From Sporopachydermia quercuum (taxonomy: Eukaryota > Ascomycota > Sporopachydermiomycetes > Sporopachydermiales > Sporopachydermiaceae), in assembly GCA_001599295.1 (NCBI GenBank), contig BCGN01000006.1, forward strand, positions 930,001 to 994,000: 64,000 nucleotides of DNA. Direction: 5' to 3'. The notes under the pieces are model-generated. The model did not search any database. It was not told the origin of the DNA and saw only the letters and a program-made list of their open reading frames with translations. Made by a program: the position numbers and the translations under genes. Positions within the stretch are counted from its first letter, which is position 1; each line of letters opens with the position of its first letter. Of this stretch, positions 14,833 to 23,493 are shown one piece after another.

Positions 14833-15372
14833 TATTGATACTCTTTCTCTATATCATCTTCTTTGTATGCTATGATTATGAGTATTCTCCAGATGACACA
14901 TATGCTTGCTACAGTTATATTGATATGTAATACAAAGACAGTGTAGTATAACTTAAATAGATGTCAAAAATACACTTTTATCATAACTGATAGAACCTCA
15001 TTTCAATGGGTGAAAGACATTCCTTTGTCCTTCTCTATTGACGTTGTAGATTGTCTCTTCGCTATTGGAATGAAAAATGATTCAATATCACATAGTGTGT
15101 GGGGAACAGTTGAGGGTCTGATGTTGTAGGTCTGATAGGATTTGTAAATTAAGGGTCTTGCTTTATTAGGTTGCCGTTTTGGGACTTTAATTATTACAAA
15201 ATTGAATTACAATAGAAGACTCGATGTGATTGAGGTGTGATAATACGGGAATATGAATGGAATGTGAGATAAAAATCGATTCTTAGATATAACAAGATGG
15301 AAAGGAGTAGCTAGTCGTTGAAGTCTGTTAATGCTTCGGGGTATTATTGTTATAATAGTGTTTCGCATCATA
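14833..15372. other. Divergent promoter, DHA2 transporter / CSN6
   Basis: Intergenic spacer of 540 bp between two divergently transcribed genes. An in-frame upstream ATG for CSN6 occurs at 15331. I see no strong motif. Confidence 0.5.
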
Positions 15373-16454
15373 ATGGAGAGAACTAAATCAAAGCTTACGT
15401 TTGAAGTTCAAACTAGTCCTTTGCTGAGCATTGGAGACCATTGCACAAGGTTAAAGAATGAAGGAGTATTAGATGGCAAAAGTATTGGTACGTTGATTTA
15501 TAGTGATAATATGACTGAGAGTCGAAACTGTTTGGATGTCTCAGTAAGGCGTGGATATTTGAAGGTATAGAAGACTGATGTAACTAACAATAGTGAATAG
15601 TTGTCGGAGGATTGATGGGTCAACAAACTGGCAGGAAAGTGTCGATTAGAAGAGCATTTGAATTCAAAACGGAAAACAATATAATAGACCTGAATTTTCT
15701 TCAGACAAGAGCTGAACAAAGTACGTAGACTTTCTTGTTCCGACAAAAGATATTAATAATATNCTCTGACGTGAACTAACAAAAAAATCAAGTGAAAACA
15801 GTCTTTCCTGAAGAAGAACTGATTGGCTGGTATCATGTTGTGAACTCAGATATTATTGATCCAATTGTGAGATCTTTTGAAATACAGGGGTTAATTTCTG
15901 GTGTTATAGACTCTCCTATTGTTATTATATATGATTTGAAACAACAAATTCATAATGGGGAAGGTTTATCATTAGCTATATATGAATCGGTGTTTGAATC
16001 TGCCAATAAACTGGAATTCTTAGAAGGACAGATTACTGTTCAAATGGATGAATGTGAGAAAATAGTTATGGAGGAAATCAATAACTCAACAGTGGGCGAA
16101 AGTGAGATAGAAATTTTCAAATCGAAGATTGAAGGCCAACTTACTGCTCTACAAATGTTGAGCTTTCAGATCAACATGGTGAAATCTTATTTAAGGTCGA
16201 TTGACCTGAGAAACTGCAATCATGATATTCTTAGAAGAATTAACGAACTTTCAACATTTTTCCCTGATGATATAACAAGTCCCGAAAATAAATTTTATTC
16301 AGAACAAGCAACCAAACATAAAGACGAATCTGAATTGAGTGTTCTCTTAGGACTAATGTCTGATGGATTAGACAAGATAAGCAAACTACAGTTATCTCAT
16401 ACATCGCATCAAAGTAGCCACTCAGCAATAGTGGATTCAACTATGCTAGTCTGA
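15373..16454 (+). CDS. CSN6: COP9 signalosome subunit 6 (CSN6), three exons
   Basis: Exons 15373-15487, 15601-15720 and 15793-16454 join in frame to give about 298 residues. Exon 1 encodes SPLLSIGDHCTRLKNEG, the start of an MPN domain. Exon 2 encodes VVGGLMGQQTGRKVSIRRAF, matching the CSN6 core (IGALIGKQEGR in human). Exon 3 starts with MKTVFPEEELIGWYHVV, matching EQFKQVF...LGWY. The JAMM metal ligands are absent, as expected for the inactive MPN partner of Csn5. The C-terminal helices resemble the CSN6 tail (QLTALQMLSFQINMVKSYL, then NHDILRRINELSTFFP). The CSN removes Nedd8/Rub1 from cullins. The alternative acceptor at 15801 and an alternative donor at 15482 also keep the frame. Rpn8 and eIF3f are less similar. 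The start could be the in-frame ATG at 15331. Confidence 0.8.
15488..15600 (+). other. CSN6: CSN6 intron 1
   Basis: 113 bp, donor GTACGT, branch region TGTAACTAACA, acceptor GAATAG. Removing it joins two MPN segments in frame; the first AG after the branch (15593) would shift into a stop. A donor at 15482 (GTATTG) also preserves the frame and would drop two residues. Confidence 0.7.
15721..15792 (+). other. CSN6: CSN6 intron 2
   Basis: 72 bp, donor GTACGT identical to intron 1, branch GAACTAACA, and the first AG after it (AAG ending 15792). This acceptor gives EQMKTVF, which fits the CSN6 family better than the in-frame CAG at 15801. One N lies inside. Confidence 0.75.
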
Positions 16455-16787
16455 TCAAGGACCCAATGTCGATCTGGTTTCTTAATACAATCATGCCATA
16501 TTTTTAATACCTTTCTTCCTTATTGTTTAATAATTCTTATCAGTGAATCCTCCCATTTAACCTGGTAGTTGGACATTTCACATCTCAATCTGTTGATCAT
16601 GATTATGTAATCTAGAAAAGATAGAGGGAGGGAAAATGAAATAAAGGGAGTGGGACAGGCCATGATAAACGATTAATGTCCACGACTAAAATAATCAACA
16701 GACATGGCAGGAAAATTGTTGAACTGATACATTTATTGATTAGTTGATAAAGCTTTGTTTTGTTAGATAAGTCAGTAGCTTGATTAT
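16455..16787. other. Spacer CSN6 / acidic two-exon gene
   Basis: 333-bp tandem spacer holding the CSN6 3' end and the next promoter. Nothing distinctive seen. Confidence 0.5.
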
Positions 16788-17609
16788 ATGAACATTCAAA
16801 TAATGGTTCTTCATAATAACAAATGGGATAGAAAAGCCAAGAAGGCTTACCTCCGAAAACATAATATCAAACCAGAAAATCTTGCTGGTGAAGGAAATCA
16901 AGATATGCATGAACAGGTATTTGAGTCAAATGATTGGAGGTATAAAGACTCTGATCCTGAACAAGAAGGTGAAGGTGAAGGTCGGGATGAATATAAAGAG
17001 TTTGACGGAAGAGATATAGAAGATGTCGACGAGCTAACTACTATGGTTGAATTGAGAGATCTGATAAAAGGAGAAGTTAAAACAGCTAGTAAATCTAAAG
17101 CTGAAGAGGAGAATGGTGCATATTATAGGGATCTGGTTTTTAAATGTAAGTAATTTATGCTGTACGACTTTTGTTCGCTTGAAGATCATAGATATAACGA
17201 TTAGCAACTGCAATACTGTCCCGTTTTCGAGACTACTTTCTAACGTTATCTGTTTTCAATAGCTACGAAACAGCCTGAGAGGGAAAAGAGGGCACATTTA
17301 GAAATTTCACACGATACACAAAATTATTTAGCCTTACAGCGAAAAATTGATAATCAAAAGGCTCATGATGATTTGAAGAAGAAGTTTGCTATGAAATCAA
17401 GTAAATATGATGGAAAATTAGTAACAGCTCCAACTGAAGACGTTGATTCTTTTCTATCCACATTGTCTATTAGAGATAAGGAGCTAACTGGAAGTTTACC
17501 AAAAAGTGGTGGAAATGAAGTTAAAGCCCCATCTAAAATTGCTGTCAATGACGACTTGAAGAAACAAATAGAAACATCTCAAGATTGGTTAGACGATTTG
17601 ATAAAATGA
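16788..17609 (+). CDS. Unrecognised charged protein, two exons
   Basis: Exons 16788-17145 and 17263-17609 join in frame to give 234 residues. I do not recognise a family. The N-terminus is basic (NNKWDRKAKKAYLRKHNIKP), the middle is acidic with EQEGEGEGRDEYKEFDGRD, and a helix-prone charged stretch follows (YLALQRKIDNQKAHDDLKKK). The end is EWLDDL-like (QDWLDDLIK). No signal peptide or membrane span. Both exons use one open frame each, and the 5' exon ends exactly at a GTAAGT donor, which supports a real gene. The start may be the ATG at 16788 or the second in-frame ATG at 16803; the basic motif follows both. A nuclear or nucleolar role would fit the composition, but this is a guess. Confidence 0.75.
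17146..17262 (+). other. Intron of the unrecognised two-exon gene
   Basis: 117 bp, donor GTAAGT, branch candidate TTCTAACGT, acceptor CAATAG. Without splicing the first exon stops two codons into the intron; with it the second frame continues for 115 codons. Confidence 0.75.
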
Positions 17610-18740
17610 CAGTTTCAATGTGCATAATTCTGTGTGAAAAAATGTACCTTGATTTGATGGTGAGATATACAAAATATGTTTTAATCCACTTGAAGTGCCA
17701 GCAACCAGATAAAACTTGGCTNCAACCTTTTTTTTTCCATCATTATTTTAAGCGACCAGCGCTGACCAATACTAGGGTTCATCCTGGTATTCAACATAAT
17801 TTGCGAAATCTTCCATTCTTGTGAAGCAATTCAAACGCCGAGCTGAGGGATCAAACACTTATGTCAAGCAACCATATAAAAGTGGTCCTAAGAAATCAAC
17901 ACATTGGTTGCGTGAATGATCACTTCATACCATCTACCATCATACACTAATTGAAAATAGTTCCCAGCAATTTCTCCCTAGTTCCCTCAACCAACTTCTA
18001 TCACTCATTTCTCTCACTTATTTCTATAGTCCAACAGCGAGTGGCAATAATAAGCCACTAATACGTCTTCCTGCTCTGCTCAACTAACTATCAATTGCTG
18101 TTTTAGTAGCATTCTACCAGAATTCCATTTCACTCGATCACATCGCTTTTTCCCTTTGCTCCACACCTCACCTCTCATCAAACTCAATTTGCTACAAGTC
18201 CAGGCCTATATAGTTATTGAGTCTCATGAAACCCTGTCCCTTTACCTCGCCTCTGTCTAATGACATCATACAACATACTCCGGGTAACACCAATCATCAA
18301 ACAGCCATTACACAGGAACGCTGAAAGATCTTAGAGCAAACTTTAAAAGTTTTTTTTATAGTGGTGAACTGCAAAGAAAAAGTTTTCAGGCTAAGTTAAC
18401 TAGATGTTACGTAGAACATAAAGGAAGATTGCATAATAATCATTAACGTAGTTAAGATTTTAATTGATTCAACTTTTTTCTACTCGACAAAAGATTACCA
18501 GAATTGTATTTGATTTTAAAACCATTCTTTTCCTCTATCATTAAACAGTAGAATATCTATATTGTTTTTATAATTCGAAAGGTAGGATTGATACTGGTTG
18601 ATCATCTCCGTATATAGATAGAGCATATTATTATAGGATAGCAAATTATAGTATTGGGAATTTGCATAGGAAAGCGGTATACAGTAAAAATAAAGGTCAA
18701 TAGAATAGACAAGGCGATCGGTAGGAAAAAGTCATAGAAA
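17610..18740. other. 1.1-kb promoter region of ARB1
   Basis: Contains a long pyrimidine-rich plus-strand tract (about 17940-18250), then AT-rich sequence to the ARB1 ATG. A 5' UTR intron is possible, but I cannot place one. No supported gene. Confidence 0.5.
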
Positions 18741-20570
18741 ATGTCGACAGTTTCAGCTTCAAAGGCTAAGAGATTGGCAAAGAAAGAAGCAGCTGGTAAA
18801 ACCAAGCCTAAGAAGGAACGCGGATCTAAGAAATCAGGAAGTGAAGCAAATTCAGAAAACCCATCAGATGTTGAAGCAACAGCTGGAGAAATTGCTAAGT
18901 TGAAATTACAGCAAGATAAAGATGGAATTTCTGATCGTGTTACCACTGGTGTGTTGGACTCTTTGGAAACATCAAGAGATATCAAGTTATCTTCTGTTTC
19001 ATTGTTATTCCACGGTAAGGTGTTGATTCAAGATTCAGGTTTGGAACTCAATTTTGGCCGTCATTATGGTTTATTAGGTGAAAACGGTTGCGGTAAGTCT
19101 ACATTATTGAGAGCAATTGCTGCGAGGGAGTACCCAATTCCTGAAAGTATCGATATCTACTTATTGAACGAACCTGCTGACGCAACTGAGTTTTCTGCGT
19201 TGGAGTATGTCGTGAGAGAAGCTGAACATGAATTAAAGAGATTGGAAGATTTAGTTGAAGAAATCATCGTTAGAGATGGTCCTGAATCTTTACTTTTGGA
19301 AGATTTGTATGATAGAATCGATGGAATGGATCCTGCTACTTTCGAGACAAGAGCAGCTGTCATCCTTAATGGTTTGGGTTTCAACAGCGTCACAATTAAA
19401 AAGAAGACTAAAGACATGTCTGGTGGTTGGAGAATGCGTGTTGCCTTAGCAAAGGCCTTGTTTGTCAAGCCAACCCTTNTGTTGTTAGATGACCCTACTG
19501 CACATTTGGATTTAGAGGCATGTGTGTGGTTAGAAGAGTACCTTAAGAACTTTGATCGTACAATGATTCTTGTTTCACACTCTCAAGATTTCCTTAACGG
19601 TGTCTGTACAAATATGCTTGATATGCGATTAAAGAAGTTAATGGCTTATGGTGGTAATTACGACTCTTACGTTAAAACCAGAGCTGAATTGGAAACAAAT
19701 CAAATGAAATCTTATAACAAGCAACAAGAAGAAATTGCTCACATCAAAAAGTTCATTGCCTCTGCAGGTACATATGCCAACTTGGTTAGACAAGCTAAAT
19801 CTAGACAAAAGATTTTGGATAAGATGGAGGCTGATGGTTTGATTGAAAAAGTTGTTCCTGATAAAGTGTTCTCATTCAGATTCCCTGATGTGGAAAAGTT
19901 ACCCCCACCAGTCTTGTCTTTTGATGAAATCTCATTCTCATACTCAGGTGATCCTAAGGATGATCTGTATAAGGGCTTGAACTTTGGTGTTGATATGGAT
20001 TCTAGAATTGCTCTTGTTGGACCTAATGGTGTAGGTAAATCTACTTTACTGAAGATTATGACTGGTGAATTGCAACCAAGAGTTGGTAGAGTTTCCAGAC
20101 ACACTCATTTGAAAATTGGTGTGTACTCTCAGCACTCTGCTGATCAATTAGATTTAACCAAATCCGCTCTTGATTTTGTTCGAGACAATTTCTCTTCTAT
20201 CTCTCAAGATTATCAGTATTGGAGACAACAACTTGGCCGTTATGGTTTAACAGGTGAAGGCCAAACTGCACAGATGGCTACATTATCAGAAGGTCAAAGA
20301 TCAAGAGTTGTTTTCGCCTTACTGGCCCTTCAAAATCCTAATGTTTTGTTGCTCGATGAACCTACTAACGGTTTGGATATTCCTACAATTGATTCATTGG
20401 CTGACGCCATCAACGAATTCTCAGGAGGTGTTGTTGTTGTTTCTCACGATTTCAGACTTTTGGACAAGATTGCTAAAGATATTTATGTATGTGAAAACAA
20501 GACAGCCACCCGATGGGATGGTTCCATCTTACAGTACAAGGCTAAGCTTGCAAAGAATATTATTGTTTAA
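18741..20570 (+). CDS. ARB1: ABC-F ATPase ARB1, ribosome biogenesis factor
   Basis: 609 residues, the same size as Saccharomyces Arb1. A lysine-rich head is followed by two ABC cassettes without membrane spans. Cassette 1 has Walker A GLLGENGCGKSTLL, signature SGGWRMRVALAKAL and an altered Walker B region LDDPTAHLDLEAC, where most family members have DEPTNHLD; the same DDPTAHLD is typical of Arb1. Cassette 2 has GPNGVGKSTLLKI, LSEGQRSRVVFALL and LLLDEPTNGLD. Arb1 is an essential factor that shuttles between nucleus and cytoplasm and is needed for 40S and 60S subunit maturation. Codon choice looks strongly biased, suggesting high expression. One N in the Walker B approach leaves the frame intact. 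CTG encodes a conserved leucine at 20049-20051. Confidence 0.97.
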   Translation: MSTVSASKAKRLAKKEAAGKTKPKKERGSKKSGSEANSENPSDVEATAGEIAKLKLQQDKDGISDRVTTGVLDSLETSRDIKLSSVSLLFHGKVLIQDSGLELNFGRHYGLLGENGCGKSTLLRAIAAREYPIPESIDIYLLNEPADATEFSALEYVVREAEHELKRLEDLVEEIIVRDGPESLLLEDLYDRIDGMDPATFETRAAVILNGLGFNSVTIKKKTKDMSGGWRMRVALAKALFVKPTLXLLDDPTAHLDLEACVWLEEYLKNFDRTMILVSHSQDFLNGVCTNMLDMRLKKLMAYGGNYDSYVKTRAELETNQMKSYNKQQEEIAHIKKFIASAGTYANLVRQAKSRQKILDKMEADGLIEKVVPDKVFSFRFPDVEKLPPPVLSFDEISFSYSGDPKDDLYKGLNFGVDMDSRIALVGPNGVGKSTLLKIMTGELQPRVGRVSRHTHLKIGVYSQHSADQLDLTKSALDFVRDNFSSISQDYQYWRQQLGRYGLTGEGQTAQMATLSEGQRSRVVFALLALQNPNVLLLDEPTNGLDIPTIDSLADAINEFSGGVVVVSHDFRLLDKIAKDIYVCENKTATRWDGSILQYKAKLAKNIIV

Positions 20571-21828
20571 ATTGGTCTGTTATTAAAACTGAACATCCTT
20601 ATTCATCCATTGTATATTTTATAGATCAAACCTTTAATGTATTCGCTTACTTCTAAATATTCAACATTTGTTAAATGATTAGAATTTATAAATGATTTGG
20701 CATGTATTAAAGGATTCTGGTGATAACAATACCATATGCAGAANATGAACCTATCAATCATTTATGTGATTCATTTTGCTTCATCAACATATATATATAT
20801 ATTCAGGCTATGGAGACAATTTGATGACATTACAACCTAATAATTGATATGTTGAAGTTGAAAATTCGGTTCTATGAATTCTTGTTCACCATCATAACAA
20901 GTGAATTATCCGAAAGAAAAAAAGAGTAAAAAAGAAAACCTCTTGCTCAAAATTAGTTTTCTAAATTGATAGAGACACTGTTTTTATTTGCTAGTTGAAT
21001 GAAATTAGCGAGATTTGAGGGCTATTTCTGATATTGTCAACTTTACGCTAGGTTAGGATAGTTTCAAAATCCTCTTGACATATGCCAATGAAATTTCTCT
21101 ATATCCCACACTTATCAATAGTTATACTCATAAACTGCAAATAACATCTAACTACCCACTTTACCACAAAATTCTATGGGACCATTCAGCAATAANCCAA
21201 AGAATTCTATGATCTCTGGCTATTTTCTTACCCTCTTCTTTATTCATCCATCAATTAGTCCAAAAATTCATCAATCGTCTCCCCCATACAAATAAACTTC
21301 TTAAGGGCAAACTTTATTTCAAATATGTGACTCAAANGACTCAATACTCTTGTATTTATATGCATGACCAAACTCTAAGTACTAATCAGGTATCAAACTG
21401 ATCTCATCTCAATTGGGAAGTGGAACAACAAATATCAACTGAAAAGCATTCTCATCTTGTTAAAATCACTCACGTTTTTGATCCTTCTTCCAAATTGTGG
21501 GCCTAAGAATAGTTCTGCTTGTTTTCTACAAGCAGAATCTTTATAATCTCCTTTCATCTTGTTGTTTTGTTCAGTTGTAATTGAATGATTAGTTTTCAAT
21601 AGCACTTATGATCGATCTGCATAATTACATCGATTGCTCATTCATTGCTATTGTGACAGCACTGTGATAAAATCAATTTACTAATTCCACAGAAGTAGCA
21701 GCATGGCAAAAAGAAAAGAAGAAATTCTTATGAAAACCTAGAAAATTCAAATCAAACCAGTTTGTTTCTCCCTAAATTTTCCGTGATTAAGAGAAAATTC
21801 AACCACCTATAGTTTTGTTCAGCTCACG
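20571..21828. other. 1.26-kb spacer, ARB1 / Ser-rich protein
   Basis: AT-rich tandem spacer with three N bases and a short (AT)n run near 20793-20803. No gene or structured element recognised. Confidence 0.5.
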
Positions 21829-23229
21829 ATGTCTTATTCTCCTTTCTCCAACAAAAGCTCTCCTCATTCACCAAGGAAATCCTTACCTTCCTTATCAGCG
21901 TATCAATCATACTCATCAAGAAAATCCTTACCTCCTTCATTGATGTCTCCNAGCTCTTCTAGAAGTTCTTCCCCGCTTAGATCGTTATCACCATCTAAAG
22001 GTCATAGCATAGGTGACAAGTACTATCCAGCTCCTATTCCTTCTAAGCTAATGACACCTCCTAAATTGTCGAAACGCAAAAGTAGCGGATGGAGTGAAAA
22101 AAACAGAAGCTCGTTATCTCTAGATCCAAGAAGTGGAAATACTGACCTACAATTTGGTGGATATGACAGAAGGAAGTCTACCTCAAATAATGATTTGACT
22201 GCATTGAAATCCTCTGTTGCTCATTTATCCTTGGAAGATAGTAAATCATATATTCCAACGTTGAGACCAAACAGTACTTCGAAGAAATCTCCGGGATCCA
22301 TTGCATCATCTGCGAGATTCTCATCAGGATTGAATATCTTTCATCATACACTTAGCTTATCTGAAAAATCTCAAGGATATAGCTGTCAAATACATCATGA
22401 AGATACTTTATTGAGACCAACTACATCCACATCAACATCACTATCAAAGCAGTCAAATCAAACAGCAATGGCTGATTCAACTTCAGAATCGGACAACCTA
22501 TCTCTAAGATCCAGTGCCGGTTCAACGAGTACCCGATCTACTAACTCTACATCTCTTTCCGAATACACTGACCCTGCTGATTCAATCATTCAGAAATATA
22601 TGGATATGGGAAGACGCACACCAATCGAGAGCAGGGAATCACTACCGGTTGACAATTTAGAACCTCCTAAGTTCAGTCTTGGTGAAAAGTGCAAGTATGA
22701 TGAGTCTTCAGAAGAGGAGTCTGAAGGAGAAGAAACAGAAGAAGTGAAAGAAACCAAACCAGTTACAAAAGAAAAAGAGTTAGAAAAGAGAGCAGCGGAA
22801 AAGGTAGATGAAAAGAAAGCAGAAAATATAATGAGATATCGGCAGCATGGAAAAGAACTAAGTCCACTGCCTCTTCCATCTAAACCAGTAGTGGAGAAGA
22901 AACCTCAGCCAAAATCATCACAACAACAACAACAACAAATCCGACCCTATATGAGCATATTAGACAAGACTTTCCAGCAAACAAGTCCTTCTTTTCAACA
23001 CCAAAGCCGATACAGTAGACCAAAGGGTCCTAGGCCTCAATCGACAACAACCAGGACATTTGTCAATCACAGACAATATAAAAGTAAACCAGCGAGCAAA
23101 CACATGCCTGGCACAAGACAACACAATCCATTAATCAATTCACCGTCAGAAATGACTTATAATCATGTTCATAACCCCAATGGGTACTACCCTGCTGTTT
23201 ATTACAGATCTGCAAATCCAACAAGGTGA
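21829..23229 (+). CDS. Unrecognised Ser-rich, disordered protein with a Gln run
   Basis: 466 residues with no domain I recognise. The N-terminal half is a serine/proline-rich field with repeated SPRKSLP and SSRKSLPPS-like units, typical of kinase-target tails. The centre has an acidic patch (SSEEESEGEETEEVKE) and then a lysine/glutamate-rich, helix-prone stretch. A run of six glutamines sits near residue 370, and the basic C-terminus ends in Asn/Tyr/Pro-rich sequence (HNPNGYYPAVYYRSANPTR). No signal peptide or membrane span. A long open frame with an ATG at 21829 and coding-like composition make it a gene. Its job is unknown; a regulatory or cytoskeletal scaffold is possible. Confidence 0.75.
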   Translation: MSYSPFSNKSSPHSPRKSLPSLSAYQSYSSRKSLPPSLMSXSSSRSSSPLRSLSPSKGHSIGDKYYPAPIPSKLMTPPKLSKRKSSGWSEKNRSSLSLDPRSGNTDLQFGGYDRRKSTSNNDLTALKSSVAHLSLEDSKSYIPTLRPNSTSKKSPGSIASSARFSSGLNIFHHTLSLSEKSQGYSCQIHHEDTLLRPTTSTSTSLSKQSNQTAMADSTSESDNLSLRSSAGSTSTRSTNSTSLSEYTDPADSIIQKYMDMGRRTPIESRESLPVDNLEPPKFSLGEKCKYDESSEEESEGEETEEVKETKPVTKEKELEKRAAEKVDEKKAENIMRYRQHGKELSPLPLPSKPVVEKKPQPKSSQQQQQQIRPYMSILDKTFQQTSPSFQHQSRYSRPKGPRPQSTTTRTFVNHRQYKSKPASKHMPGTRQHNPLINSPSEMTYNHVHNPNGYYPAVYYRSANPTR

Positions 23230-23493
23230 CAAAGATAGCAGCTACCTGTAAGTTGATAGCCATTAAATGCGTATCATACGTCTATATTAGTATGTGAATA
23301 TTACGAATTGAACTGCAATTATGATCTGATGATATCCGAAGCATAACGTGAAAAAAAAATTAGCAGTAGTAAGCTCATCTTGATATATAGTTATTTGATT
23401 ATTAAAGCATTAAGTAAATATTACATCTTATGTAACCCATCCAGATAATAGAACAGGATATTACATAAAATAGACTACCAGCAACTCATTCAC

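Noticed and set aside
15801-15801. CAG acceptor for CSN6 intron 2
   Set aside because: In frame, but it removes the MKT residues that match the family; the first AG after the branch (15792) fits better. Not fully excluded.
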